Shown: one piece after another, positions 1 to 9,398 of the stretch
How the letters are laid out: the number at the start of each line of letters is the position of its first letter
How positions within the stretch are numbered: the stretch's first letter is position 1
From: Endozoicomonas sp965199185
Lineage (GTDB): Bacteria; Pseudomonadota; Gammaproteobacteria; Pseudomonadales; Endozoicomonadaceae
Direction of reading: 5' to 3'
DNA: 64,000 nt
Assembly (NCBI GenBank): GCA_965199185.1
Contig: CBDAQW010000018.1
Span: forward strand, 124,001-188,000
The notes under the pieces: model-generated
Database searches by the model: none
Told to the model about the DNA's origin: nothing
The model's input: the letters and a program-made list of their open reading frames with translations, nothing else
Program-made: the position numbers and the translations under genes

Positions 1-2
1 CG

Positions 3-1556
3 GATTTGCAGGGTCGGGTACTGGGGGTCATTACCGACTCAAGTCAGCATGAGTTCGCTGAACGCTGGTTGCAAGGTAATAAAATCCTTAGCAGAAGCAA
101 TATCCCCGAACTGATTACCAGCCTTTATGATGGTGAGATTGACGCTTTTATGGGTGAGCCGGTCGTTGTGGAATCGGCTCTGAATCGTCTTGGACTGGTC
201 GGGGAAGTAGAGTTTAGCAACCACTTTAACCTTAATGAATCTATCGGTGCCGCAATTCTTAATAGTCGAACTGAAGAGTTGATGCCTGAGATCAATAATG
301 GTCTCCGGGCCATTACGCCCGCTGAATATCGGGAGATAGAAAGGCGCTGGATATCCAGTGCGGCCTACCGTTTTTTCCGTAAAGGGGGTAGTGCGGTTGA
401 ATTGACAGAAAGCGAACGCCGATGGATTGGCGAGAACCCCGTTATTCGGGTTCTTGTTGACCAGAATAAACCGCCATTTTCGTTTGCCGGGGAGTCCGGA
501 GAACTGGAAGGGGTTGGTATCGACTACCTGCACCTGCTGCAAGAACGTCTTGGGATTACCTTTGACATTGTGTCTAATGACTCCTGGACCAATGGCTTAA
601 GCCAAGCATACCGGCACGAAGTGGATCTTGTGGCCATGCTGCAAAAAACCGAAGAGCGCGAGCGGTATCTGAACTTTACCAAAACACTGGTGAAAGTCCC
701 GTCGGTTATTCTGGCGCGCAGTTCGGATAAATCCATCCGTTCCGTCAGTAGCCTGAGAGGGAAAGATGTCGGCTTTATTCCTGGTTATGCGACCTATGAC
801 GTATTCCGAAAGCGTTATCAGGGTATCCGCTTTATGGGCGTTCAGAGTATCAGTAGTGGTCTTAATCAGCTGGCCAGTGGTGCGCTGGATGCCATGATTA
901 TCAATCTGGCTTCAGCCAGTTATGAGATTGAACGACTGAAGATTGCTAATTTGCAGGTGGTTGCCGAAGCGGGCTTTGATTATGAATTTGCCGTGGCTTC
1001 CCGTAATGACCAGCCACAATTGAGTGCCATTCTTGAAAAAGCGGTTGATACCATCACCGACGAAGACCGTGAAGAGCTGGAAAGTAACTGGCTATCAATT
1101 CGTGCAGGGGTCTGGCGGCCTGATAAAGAGCTGTTTATCGGCCTGGTATTGGTGCTGGTGACGTTGATTCTGATTATATACTGGAATCGTCGTCTAACCC
1201 TTGAAATTGCCGATCGGGAAAAAGCAGAAGCCGGGTTGCGTGTCCGTTCTGAAATGGACCGGCTGTTAAGTGATATTTCACGACAGTTTATGGATAAACC
1301 CATAGAAGAAGCCAATGAGTATTTTCTCAGCCAGCTTGGCAGTCATCTTAATGTAGAAGCTATCTGTATTATTTCCTGGTCTCCCAAACCGTCGATAGAC
1401 CAGTACTGGACGCAAACCGGTGACTGCGATCCTGAAGCCTATAAAACTCTGCTCCGGTATGATTTTGCCCAGGTTCTGGGGACTTCAAGGAAGGATCGGA
1501 TCTACCGTCTGGAGCGCAATGAAATAGAGCAACAAGGCGATCATGAAGGGGAATGA
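3..1556 (+). CDS. EvgS-like hybrid sensor kinase, sensory part (5' partial, frameshifted)
   Basis: This is the N-terminal part of a large hybrid histidine kinase. It is open at the window edge, so its start and signal peptide are not seen. The first ~110 residues are the C-terminal half of a periplasmic solute-binding domain (SBP_bac_3 type). A second, complete SBP_bac_3 domain follows at about residues 135-365. A hydrophobic membrane segment (LFIGLVLVLVTLILIIYW, about 380-397) then leads to the first half of a GAF domain. The frame stops in the middle of that GAF fold, and the rest continues at once in another frame from 1553. Tandem periplasmic binding domains before a kinase are typical of EvgS/BvgS sensors. 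The ligand cannot be told. Confidence 0.8.
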   Translation, partial: DLQGRVLGVITDSSQHEFAERWLQGNKILSRSNIPELITSLYDGEIDAFMGEPVVVESALNRLGLVGEVEFSNHFNLNESIGAAILNSRTEELMPEINNGLRAITPAEYREIERRWISSAAYRFFRKGGSAVELTESERRWIGENPVIRVLVDQNKPPFSFAGESGELEGVGIDYLHLLQERLGITFDIVSNDSWTNGLSQAYRHEVDLVAMLQKTEERERYLNFTKTLVKVPSVILARSSDKSIRSVSSLRGKDVGFIPGYATYDVFRKRYQGIRFMGVQSISSGLNQLASGALDAMIINLASASYEIERLKIANLQVVAEAGFDYEFAVASRNDQPQLSAILEKAVDTITDEDREELESNWLSIRAGVWRPDKELFIGLVLVLVTLILIIYWNRRLTLEIADREKAEAGLRVRSEMDRLLSDISRQFMDKPIEEANEYFLSQLGSHLNVEAICIISWSPKPSIDQYWTQTGDCDPEAYKTLLRYDFAQVLGTSRKDRIYRLERNEIEQQGDHEGE

Positions 1557-4500
1557 TTATGGATCGCCTGGGTGTGAAGACGGTGATCTATGCGCCAATG
1601 GTACTTTTTGGCCGGGTGGTTGGCGGTATCAGCCTGATTAATATGCCTGATGAGTATCAGGTTTATATTGATGAGATGGATCTGCTGCGACGTATTGGTG
1701 AATTAATAGCCTCCGCCAGAGATCGGCAGAAGTCGGAGTTTGCCCTGCGCCAGAGTGAGGAGCGCTATCAATTGGCTATGGATGCTGCCTCTGATGGTCT
1801 GTGGGACTGGGATGTTGTCAATGACAGAATGTATTTCAGCCCTCGTTATCAAACTATGCTCGGTTATCAGCCTTCAGAACTTCTGACCACAATAAGTGCC
1901 TGGCGTCGTTTAGTGCATCCGGATGACAAGAAGCAAGCACTGGGATTTTTTGATGAGCAGCTTGCAAATTCGAATACATCTTTCCAGTTTGTTTACCGGA
2001 TTCGCTGTAAAAATGGCAGCTATGCGACGGTGCGAACCAAAGGCAAGGTGGTGTTTAGAGATGAAAATGGGGCGTCACTGCGTGTCGTTGGCACCATGAT
2101 CGATATCACGGAACAGATTGAGCGTGAGCGGGAACTCTCTATGTCTCGCTTCTCTCTCGATAATGCCGGTGACCATATTCACTGGTTCCGTCGTGATGGT
2201 CATCATATGTATGTGAATGAGTCCGCCTGCAAAGCGTTGGGATACGATCAGCCTGAGCTGATGGAAAAATCCATTATGGATATCAATCCGGCCGTGACCA
2301 AAGCGTCCTGGGAAAGGCTCTGGGAGCAGTTGAAGTTACGCAAGGGGATGACATACGACACCTTGCGTAAAACAGCCAGTGGGCTGGTCTTTCCAGTGGA
2401 GGTTACGGCTAATTACATGGAGTACGAAGGCGAGGGCTATCTGTTTGCGTCAGGTCGAAACATTACTGATCGCAAGCAAGCTGAGGAAGCTCTGCATAAG
2501 GCGAAGGAGGTGGCTGATCAGGCGAACCAGGCCAAGAGTAATTTCCTGGCCAATATGAGTCATGAAATCCGTACACCAATGAATGCCATTATTGGTTTGG
2601 GGCATCTGGTGAGTGAAACGACTTTGAATCCTCAGCAGCAGGATTATGTCAGTAAAATCCAGAGCTCTGCTCATGATCTGCTCAGTATAATTAATGATAT
2701 CCTCGATTTTTCCAAAATTGAAGCAGGCAAGCTGAATATTGAAAATATTGAGTTTGATCTCGATGATGTTCTGGAGAATCTGGATAACCTCTGCGGTATC
2801 AAAGCCAGTGAAAAAGGATTGCGACTTTCCTATGATATTGCACCGGATGTACCTCGTCAGCTGAAAGGTGATCCTCTCAGACTTGGGCAAGTTCTATTGA
2901 ATCTGACGTACAATGCTGTGAAATTCACCCGGCAAGGTGAAGTGAGTATCAAGATTCGCCTCAAAAGAATGCGTAAAACGAGTGCTAGTTTACAGTTTTG
3001 TGTTGTCGATACCGGAATAGGCATCAACCGTGAACAGCAGGGCCAACTGTTTGAACCTTTCTCTCAGGTGGATGGCTCAACAACCCGAAAATTTGGCGGC
3101 ACTGGTTTGGGATTGGCGATCTGCCGGAATCTCGTTAAGTTAATGAACGGTGATATTGCAGTTACTTCAGTGCCGGGTAAAGGCAGTAGTTTCTGTTTTC
3201 ATATCGAAATAGGTATTGCACGACAAATGACCATCACTGATCAGGCCCTGAACGGTGTTCCTGTGCTGGTGGTTGATGATGATATCGATGCTCGCATAGT
3301 ACTGGTAGAAAGTTTACGTGCTGTTGGTTGTGAGGCTCTGGAAGCAGGGTGTGGAGATCAGGCGCTGGAGATTCTTCGGGAGCAGGAAAGCAGGGGTAGG
3401 CCGGTTATTCAGGTTCTGCTTGACTGGCGAATGCCGGATATCAATGGTATAGAGCTGGCTGAACGAATCAGGGCATTGAAACTAAGTATTTCTCCTTCGT
3501 TGATTATGGTTTCTGCTTATGGGCGTGAAGAAGTCATGAGTCAGGTTTCTGATAAAGTGGATGCCTTCCTGATAAAACCAGTCAATAATTCAGTTCTGAT
3601 TGAAACCATGTTACGTACCATGGATAGGCAAAGGCAGGTTGAGCATCAGGTGGTTCGTCAATCGACGACTCAGCAGCAGGTATTCAATGGCCGAATTTTA
3701 TTGGCAGAAGATAATGAGATTAACCAGCAAGTTGCCAGTGAATTACTTCAGGGGATGGGGCTTGAAGTGATTGTTGCGTCCAATGGGCGGGAAGCGGTTG
3801 AACTGCTTGAGTTGCAGAGTTTTGATCTGGTGTTTATGGATATTCAGATGCCGGAAATGGACGGTTATCAGGCGACCCGCACTGTTCGGAAAATGCCCGA
3901 TAAACAACAACTGCCGATTGTCGCTATGACGGCACACGCCATGAAGGGAGATCGTGAGCGTTGTCTCGATGAGGGGATGAATGATCATATCTCCAAGCCA
4001 CTGAATCCGGCTGAGTTAAGAAGTATGGTTGGTCACTGGCTTGCTACTACGCCAGAGTCGATGGTGTCGAACTCAGCAGCGCCAGAGAAGGGTGTGACCT
4101 CAACGGCCGCTGATCTTATGCTGCCGGGTATTAATCATGAAGCCGGTCTGGCCAGAGTGATGGGTAATCAGTCGCTTTATGAAAAGTTGCTTTGTGGCTT
4201 TTACCGTGACCAACACAGTGATCTTCAGAAACTGAAAGACTACTTTGAACAGGGTAATTGGCAGGAAGCACTTATGTTGATTCATAGCCTGAAAGGCGCT
4301 GCTGGCAGCCTTGGTGCTGACGATTTGCACCAGGCAGCTGCCGCAATTGAGCGTTCATTACGCATGGAAAACAGGTTGCCAGATCAATCGTTGATTAATG
4401 CATTCGATAACGCGTTTGTATTGGTCATGGAAGGGCTGTCGGCATTTTACCAGCACAGTATTGAGTTTGAGCCTGTTGGTGAGGGGCGTGTGGAGGTGGA

Positions 4501-4705
4501 AAGGTTACACTTCCTTGTCGGCTCCATGGACAGCCAGTTACAACAAGGGGATGCTAATGCGGTTAATATTCTGCCAGAGCTGATTCAGGGATTGAGAGAG
4601 CAGATTAAACCTGACGTACTGGTGCGATTCAGAGAAACTGTTAGCAGTTATGATTTCGAGGAAGCAGCACTGATATTGAAGGATATTGAAAAGCAATTGA
4701 GTTAA
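1553..4705 (+). CDS. EvgS-like hybrid sensor kinase, catalytic and phosphorelay part
   Basis: This is the continuation of the kinase at 3-1556 and overlaps it by ATGA. It begins with the second half of a GAF domain (to about residue 60), followed by two PAS domains (about 70-195 and 200-310). The HisKA domain carries MSHEIRTPMN with the phosphorylated His near residue 338, and a HATPase_c domain follows with GTGLGLAI. Receiver 1 (about 570-690) has VVDDD and LLDWRMPD. Receiver 2 (about 715-835) has AEDNEIN and FMDIQMPEMDG. A C-terminal HPt domain has HSLKGAAGS with its His near 910. The order H1-D1-D2-HPt supports a His-Asp-His phosphorelay. Because the GAF fold spans the junction, this is almost certainly one gene with 3-1556, broken by one missing base, rather than two genes. 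No cognate response regulator lies nearby. Confidence 0.85.
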   Translation: MIMDRLGVKTVIYAPMVLFGRVVGGISLINMPDEYQVYIDEMDLLRRIGELIASARDRQKSEFALRQSEERYQLAMDAASDGLWDWDVVNDRMYFSPRYQTMLGYQPSELLTTISAWRRLVHPDDKKQALGFFDEQLANSNTSFQFVYRIRCKNGSYATVRTKGKVVFRDENGASLRVVGTMIDITEQIERERELSMSRFSLDNAGDHIHWFRRDGHHMYVNESACKALGYDQPELMEKSIMDINPAVTKASWERLWEQLKLRKGMTYDTLRKTASGLVFPVEVTANYMEYEGEGYLFASGRNITDRKQAEEALHKAKEVADQANQAKSNFLANMSHEIRTPMNAIIGLGHLVSETTLNPQQQDYVSKIQSSAHDLLSIINDILDFSKIEAGKLNIENIEFDLDDVLENLDNLCGIKASEKGLRLSYDIAPDVPRQLKGDPLRLGQVLLNLTYNAVKFTRQGEVSIKIRLKRMRKTSASLQFCVVDTGIGINREQQGQLFEPFSQVDGSTTRKFGGTGLGLAICRNLVKLMNGDIAVTSVPGKGSSFCFHIEIGIARQMTITDQALNGVPVLVVDDDIDARIVLVESLRAVGCEALEAGCGDQALEILREQESRGRPVIQVLLDWRMPDINGIELAERIRALKLSISPSLIMVSAYGREEVMSQVSDKVDAFLIKPVNNSVLIETMLRTMDRQRQVEHQVVRQSTTQQQVFNGRILLAEDNEINQQVASELLQGMGLEVIVASNGREAVELLELQSFDLVFMDIQMPEMDGYQATRTVRKMPDKQQLPIVAMTAHAMKGDRERCLDEGMNDHISKPLNPAELRSMVGHWLATTPESMVSNSAAPEKGVTSTAADLMLPGINHEAGLARVMGNQSLYEKLLCGFYRDQHSDLQKLKDYFEQGNWQEALMLIHSLKGAAGSLGADDLHQAAAAIERSLRMENRLPDQSLINAFDNAFVLVMEGLSAFYQHSIEFEPVGEGRVEVERLHFLVGSMDSQLQQGDANAVNILPELIQGLREQIKPDVLVRFRETVSSYDFEEAALILKDIEKQLS

Positions 4706-4709
4706 TAGC

Positions 4710-4748
4710 TGTCGTATTACTACCAGAGGAGTAATACGACATTTCTTC
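4710..4748 (+). terminator. Terminator-like hairpin after the sensor kinase
   Basis: A perfect 12-bp inverted repeat has arms TGTCGTATTACT (4710-4721) and AGTAATACGACA (4730-4741) with an 8-nt loop. It starts a few bases after the kinase stop codon and is followed by a short T-rich stretch. It lies between convergent genes, so it could also serve ygfZ from the other side. Confidence 0.65.
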
Positions 4749-4791
4749 GATATATTATGTCGATAGATTTCGCTAATAACTGCACTGATAA

Positions 4792-5829
4792 TTATTGCTG
4801 CAGTTCGGCTTTTCTGTCTACTGTGTAGGGTAAGGGTAAGATGCGTATTTCCTGAGTTTGTTCGCTATCGAGAAAGGCCTTACCCGTTTCAGCAATATCA
4901 ACTCGAACAACGGCAAGGGCTTCTGTGGTCTCAGTTGTTTTTACGGTTGTCGAGATGATGATCTCACCAACCGATTTGCCTTGAGCGTCGTACAGTTTAT
5001 CGCCGGTATTCAGGGTTTTGATACTATCAAACTGTGTACGATAAGTGCGGCTCTTTTCCTGCCCAAGGCTTTGCATCCGAGTTATAATTTCCTGGCCGGT
5101 ATAGCACCCTTTGCGAAAACTGACAGCACCCAGTGTCGCCATGTTCAGATGTTGAGGAATGTATTTTTCCAGAATATCACTGGTGACTGAGGGGTGAACG
5201 GCTTTAATATCCAGCAATAGCCAGTGCTTATCGGTTGATGGCGTGCAAGCCGGGCTTAACTTTTCCCACCAGTGAGGAAAGGCTTTCTGATCTATCCAGA
5301 GTTCAAAACGTTCTGGTGAGTCGGCAATTCTGATCAGATAGCCTCCATCAACGGATACCGCCAGATTATCGTCTGGTAGATCAATGCCCAGTTGCTTCAT
5401 GACTTCAGTGCATTGTGAGCCGGAAAGCCCGAGAGCCACCATTTGCTCGGCAGGCTTAAGATCGCTTTTGAAAAAGACCGCGTACTTACTCAGTGTTGAA
5501 ATAGTATGTTCTGCGATGCTGTTATCCAAAGCCAGCAGATAACCGTCGTTTGTTTTTAAAAGTCGAAAGCTGCTGTACATACGACCTTTTGGTGTGCAGC
5601 CAACACCAGGACGATGTTCAGAGGGTTTTAGGCGATCCATATGAATGGAAATTTGTCCCTGCAGAAATTTACTGCTGTCAGGGCCGCTGATAGCAATAAA
5701 TGACTTTGATGCAAGAACCGATATTCTACAGTCCGTTGTTGCTTCAGGGCGTTGAGAAAAGCCAGTTAATGATGAGTTGGTAAACTCTGCTCCCTGACTT
5801 GCTAGATAGTCTTTCCAGTCTGTGCTCAT
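4792..5829 (-). CDS. ygfZ: Folate-binding protein YgfZ (GcvT-like, Fe-S maintenance)
   Basis: YgfZ is a tetrahydrofolate-binding relative of GcvT that supports assembly or repair of certain iron-sulfur enzymes in the cytoplasm. The diagnostic motif KGCYTGQE, with its conserved Cys, is present near residue 240. The N-terminal GcvT-like fold includes FLQGQIS and the C-terminal part ends in the usual barrel domain. At 345 residues it has the normal family length. It is transcribed divergently from sdhE; this ygfZ/ygfY-ygfX neighbourhood is also found in enterobacteria, which supports the call. Confidence 0.93.
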   Translation of the reverse strand: MSTDWKDYLASQGAEFTNSSLTGFSQRPEATTDCRISVLASKSFIAISGPDSSKFLQGQISIHMDRLKPSEHRPGVGCTPKGRMYSSFRLLKTNDGYLLALDNSIAEHTISTLSKYAVFFKSDLKPAEQMVALGLSGSQCTEVMKQLGIDLPDDNLAVSVDGGYLIRIADSPERFELWIDQKAFPHWWEKLSPACTPSTDKHWLLLDIKAVHPSVTSDILEKYIPQHLNMATLGAVSFRKGCYTGQEIITRMQSLGQEKSRTYRTQFDSIKTLNTGDKLYDAQGKSVGEIIISTTVKTTETTEALAVVRVDIAETGKAFLDSEQTQEIRILPLPYTVDRKAELQQ

Positions 5830-5928
5830 CGTTGGTTCCGCATGGTTAATGAGTGGGGCTTTTAGTAGGATTTTGATCTTTGTATCGGATTATTGACATA
5901 AGGCGCTGTGAGTCAAGCTATTTGCTAG

Positions 5929-5934
5929 TATAAT
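5929..5934 (+). promoter_or_regulatory. Candidate -10 box of the sdhE promoter
   Basis: A perfect TATAAT lies 36 bases before the sdhE start codon in the ygfZ/sdhE divergent spacer. No good -35 box sits 16-18 bases upstream; a TTGACA at 5893 is too far away to pair with it. The call rests on the -10 box and its position only. Confidence 0.35.
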
Positions 5935-5970
5935 CGAGCCATCAAAAATGAATATAGAGACAACCATAAC

Positions 5971-6228
5971 ATGCTGGATGAAGATCAGATTCGCTGTCTG
6001 AAATGGCGCAGTCGTCGTGGAATGCTAGAGCTGGATGTGCTTTTGGAGCCATTTACCAACGAGGCGTTGCCGGAGTTAAATGAAGTAGATCAGCAAACCT
6101 ATGTTCGCTTGCTGGAGTGCGAGGATCCGGATCTGTTCAGCTGGTTTATGAGTGATGCCCGCCCGGAAGATGTGGATCTGAGTCGTATGGTGAATATTGT
6201 GCTGGAACGGGGGCGTTATAAAGGCTGA
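5971..6228 (+). CDS. sdhE: Succinate dehydrogenase flavinylation factor SdhE (YgfY)
   Basis: SdhE is a small cytoplasmic protein that helps attach FAD covalently to SdhA and FrdA. The 85-residue length is typical, and the conserved RRGMLELD segment (residues 15-22) contains the RGxxE motif needed for function. The next gene overlaps or directly abuts it, as in the ygfY-ygfX (cptBA) pair of other gammaproteobacteria. Confidence 0.92.
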   Translation: MLDEDQIRCLKWRSRRGMLELDVLLEPFTNEALPELNEVDQQTYVRLLECEDPDLFSWFMSDARPEDVDLSRMVNIVLERGRYKG

Positions 6229-6652
6229 GTTGATTGAAGTTAATCTTCAATATTCAAGATACCTGCTATTGCTACTGCTGACATGTACTGCTTTATCGGT
6301 TGCGGGGTTGTGGTTTTGTCAGTTACCTGTGTTTGTGAAATCGGCGATCGGCTTCGCTTTGTGTTGTTATGTCTGGCTTTATCATGACAGATATATAAAG
6401 CTTGACCATAAATCGAGCATCAAGGTTGCCAGGCTGATTAATAATCAATGGCGGGTATTGATCGGGAATAGTTGGCATCGTGCGTGGCCAGAGGGCGAGG
6501 TTATAGTCACCTCCTTTCTGATGTGCAGCCGTATGAAAGTCGATAGACAGCGCTGTCCGGCGTATTTGATCTTGCTGCCGGACAGCGCTTCAGCATCTGA
6601 ATTGCACAGCCTTCGGTTAAAATTGATGATAGATAGTCATCACTGCCTTTAG
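6197..6652 (+). CDS. YgfX/CptA-like small membrane protein
   Basis: This small inner-membrane protein has two adjacent hydrophobic segments in its N-terminal third (around YLLLLLLTCTALSVAGLWF and VKSAIGFALCCYVWLY) and a soluble tail. This is the layout of the YgfX (DUF1434) family that is paired with SdhE/YgfY. The call relies mainly on layout and position, because the sequence is poorly conserved. The ATG at 6197 lies inside sdhE. A TTG at 6230, just after the sdhE stop, is an alternative start that would remove eleven residues and fits the family better. The 3' end overlaps the convergent nadB stop by four bases. Confidence 0.7.
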   Translation: MCWNGGVIKAELIEVNLQYSRYLLLLLLTCTALSVAGLWFCQLPVFVKSAIGFALCCYVWLYHDRYIKLDHKSSIKVARLINNQWRVLIGNSWHRAWPEGEVIVTSFLMCSRMKVDRQRCPAYLILLPDSASASELHSLRLKLMIDSHHCL

Positions 6653-8277
6653 TTGATTGGTTTTAACGGATTGAAATAGTTGTCTGGTATCAGAATACTA
6701 TTGATTGTGTGCTCACTGGTGTCAGGATAATCCAGTGTATAATGTAATCCTCTTGATTCCTTTCTGAGTAGCGCGCAGCGAACAATCAATTCAGATACCT
6801 GAGTCAGATTGCGTAATTCAATCAGATCATTACTGATCTTGAAGTTGCTGTAGAACTCATCAATTTCAGTTTGCAATAATTGTATGCGATTGGCTGCTCG
6901 CTGGAGCCGTTTGTTGGTTCTGACAATGCCTACGTAATCCCACATAAACCGGCGCAATTCTTCCCAGTTATGGGAAATTACGACATTTTCATCAGAGTCT
7001 GTCACAAGGCTTTCATCCCAGTCAGGAACTGACGGAGGAGTGGGGTGTTCGTGCAGTGTTTTGTTCAGTGACTCGGCACAGCTTCTTGCCATTACCACGC
7101 ATTCCAGTAATGAGTTACTGGCCAGACGGTTAGCGCCGTGCAGACCTGTGTGGGCACACTCGCCAATAGCAAATAAACCTGCAGTATCAGTTTCTCCCGC
7201 CAAGCCGGTGATAACACCACCACAGGTGTAGTGAGCGGCGGGTACAATCGGAATGGGTTCTCGGGTGATGTCAATACCGTACTCCAGGCATTTGCTGGCA
7301 ATGGTGGGGAAGTGTTCTCTGATAAAGTCATCGGATTTGTGGCTGATGTCGAGATAAAGACAGTCCGCACCCAGTTTTTTCATCTCGTGGTCTATGGCCC
7401 GGGCAACAATATCACGAGGTGCTAATTCTGCTCGCTCATCGTATTCCGGCATGAAGCGGGTGCCATCAGGGCGCAGAAGTATCCCCCCTTCACCTCTCAC
7501 CGCTTCTGAAATCAGAAAAGATTTTGCATTAGGGTGATAAAGGCAGGTGGGATGAAACTGGTTGAACTCCATATTGCTGACCCGGCATCCAGCCCGCCAG
7601 GCCATAGCAATGCCATCGCCAGTAGCGCCGTCGGTATTGCTGGTATATAGATAGGCTTTACTGGCACCACCGCTGGCAAGGACGGTCACCCGGCTGCGAA
7701 ACAGGCGAATCTGATCGGTTTGAAGATCCAGAAAATAGCTTCCGACACAACGATGCCCAGGCAAGCGTAACTTGGAGGTGGTGATCAGATCAATCGCCAA
7801 ATGATAAGGAAATAGGTCGATGTTCTGCCTGTCGCTAACCTGTCTTAACAAGGTTTCTGATATCGCCTTGCCGGTTGCGTCCGCAGCGTGAATAATGCGG
7901 CGGGAAGAGTGTCCACCTTCACGGGTGAGGTGAAAAGGAAAAGGGCGGCTGTCACTCTGTTCAGGTGTGAAAGGTATCCCTTGATTAATCAGCCACTCAA
8001 TGGAGTTTTTACCATGCTCAACAATATGCCTGACCGTATCTTCAGAGCTCAGGTTTGCGCCGGCAATCAGGGTGTCTTTGACATGTTTTTCGATACTGTC
8101 TTCAAGAGGGTCAAGAACCGCCGCGACCCCTCCCTGAGCACCAGAAGTAGAGCCAGCCTGTAGTTTATCCTTGCTGAATATGGCAATGCGGGTGTTCTTT
8201 GATAATTGCAACGCAAGACTGAGGCCTGCCGCACCAGAGCCTATGATAATGACATCGTAATCGAAGGAGTGCTGCAT
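6649..8277 (-). CDS. nadB: L-aspartate oxidase
   Basis: This FAD enzyme oxidises L-aspartate to iminoaspartate, the first step of NAD synthesis. The N-terminal dinucleotide motif IIIGSGAAGLS (about residues 9-19), the substrate-loop TREGGHSSRRI, EFNQFHPT and the flavin-contact LHGANRLASNSLLE are all present. The C-terminal helical domain is complete, and 542 residues is the family norm. Its location just upstream of the divergent rpoE locus matches pseudomonads, where nadB precedes algU. Confidence 0.96.
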   Translation of the reverse strand: MQHSFDYDVIIIGSGAAGLSLALQLSKNTRIAIFSKDKLQAGSTSGAQGGVAAVLDPLEDSIEKHVKDTLIAGANLSSEDTVRHIVEHGKNSIEWLINQGIPFTPEQSDSRPFPFHLTREGGHSSRRIIHAADATGKAISETLLRQVSDRQNIDLFPYHLAIDLITTSKLRLPGHRCVGSYFLDLQTDQIRLFRSRVTVLASGGASKAYLYTSNTDGATGDGIAMAWRAGCRVSNMEFNQFHPTCLYHPNAKSFLISEAVRGEGGILLRPDGTRFMPEYDERAELAPRDIVARAIDHEMKKLGADCLYLDISHKSDDFIREHFPTIASKCLEYGIDITREPIPIVPAAHYTCGGVITGLAGETDTAGLFAIGECAHTGLHGANRLASNSLLECVVMARSCAESLNKTLHEHPTPPSVPDWDESLVTDSDENVVISHNWEELRRFMWDYVGIVRTNKRLQRAANRIQLLQTEIDEFYSNFKISNDLIELRNLTQVSELIVRCALLRKESRGLHYTLDYPDTSEHTINSILIPDNYFNPLKPIN

Positions 8278-8725
8278 AATGATCCCGGGGCAGAAAATGA
8301 TAATAAAAATGATAAAGCGGTGTCGTGAAAAATTTTCTAAAATTACCTAGCCCAACTTAACGCAATTATTACTCAGGGCGCTTTTGTTACTAAAGGCATG
8401 TTGCCGGATGCCGATGGCAAATTCGTTTAGATGAAATAATGACTTTTGTGTCTACGCGTTAGTCTGTATCTGTAGCGGGTAAGTATATAGAATTTATAGC
8501 GGGCACTGTAGTACGCTGTAACAAGTGTAGAGGCTCTTTTTGCCTGCTTTCAGTGTTTTTTTAGGCCGATTAGTCTTTATTTTCAATATCTTGAATTTTT
8601 TTAAAATTTTCGGGAACTTTTAGCCCTTTTACATGGTCAATATAAATGCAGAAAGAGTTCGCCGGGGGCAATCTGGTCATTTTAATGTCTGGACTATCTC
8701 GTTTCTGCCAGTGGGAGGCTCCTGA
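8278..8725. promoter_or_regulatory. Divergent nadB / rpoE intergenic region
   Basis: This 448-base gap separates nadB from rpoE. It must hold both promoters. The only element I can support strongly is the sigma-E-type promoter listed separately near 8613. I see no ORF or clear RNA gene in it. Confidence 0.5.
8613..8641 (+). promoter_or_regulatory. Candidate sigma-E-dependent autoregulatory promoter of rpoE
   Basis: An exact sigma-E -35 element GGAACTT (8613-8619) is followed after 17 bases by TCAAT (8637-8641), close to the known -10 pattern TCTGA/TCAAA. The usual spacer is 16 bases or close to it. It lies about 85 bases before the rpoE start. In E. coli and pseudomonads rpoE/algU is transcribed by its own product, so the site is where one is expected. 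Confidence 0.6.
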
Positions 8726-9310
8726 ATGGTAGATAGTCAGGATGCAGATCGGCAACTGGTTGAGCGGGTAAAGCAAGGCGATAAACGTGCTTATGATATG
8801 CTCGTTGTAAAATATCAGCACAGAGTGTTGGGGCTGGTTGGCGGTTATATCGGTGATTTTCAGGAAGTTCAGGATGTGGCGCAGGAGGCTTTTATTAAAG
8901 CCTACCGGGCGCTAGATAGGTTTCGGGGAGACAGTTCTTTCTATACCTGGCTTTACCGGATTGCTGTGAATACTGCTAAAAACCATCTGGTATCCAGAGG
9001 TCGTCGTGTACCAGATTCTGATATTGATGTACATGATGCCAATATTCTTGATACAACAACGAATTTGCAAGTCGTAGACACCCCCGAACGTAATCTCTAT
9101 TGTGATGAAATTGAAGCAATGATTCACGATGCCATTCGCCGTTTGCCTGATGAACTGCGAACGGCCGTTATGTTGAGAGAGTTTGATGGTCTTAGTTACG
9201 AAGAGATTGCCGATGTTATGGGTTGTCCTGTAGGTACAGTTCGATCCAGAATTTTCCGGGCGAGGGAAGCCATAGATCGGGAGATTCGTCCGCTGATGGC
9301 AAGAAGTTGA
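8726..9310 (+). CDS. rpoE: RNA polymerase sigma-E factor (RpoE/AlgU)
   Basis: This is the extracytoplasmic-function sigma factor that directs transcription of envelope-stress genes. Region 2 includes DVAQEAFIKAYRALDRFRG and TWLYRIAVNTAKNHL. Region 4 has the helix-turn-helix LSYEEIADVMGCPVGTVRSR near the C-terminus. Its 194 residues match AlgU/RpoE. It heads the rpoE-rseA-rseB-rseC-mucD cluster. In this system the sigma factor is held inactive by RseA/MucA until proteolysis releases it. Confidence 0.97.
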   Translation: MVDSQDADRQLVERVKQGDKRAYDMLVVKYQHRVLGLVGGYIGDFQEVQDVAQEAFIKAYRALDRFRGDSSFYTWLYRIAVNTAKNHLVSRGRRVPDSDIDVHDANILDTTTNLQVVDTPERNLYCDEIEAMIHDAIRRLPDELRTAVMLREFDGLSYEEIADVMGCPVGTVRSRIFRAREAIDREIRPLMARS

Positions 9311-9398
9311 ACCATTAAATGATATTCCTGGAAGTAGTAAAAAATTTAGCTGGAGCCATCCCTTTTCTGATGTCTCTGAGACTGCCTGAGGAAAGTTC

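Noticed and set aside
5893..5898. TTGACA as the -35 box of sdhE
   Set aside because: It is 30 bases from the TATAAT at 5929, too far for one sigma-70 promoter.
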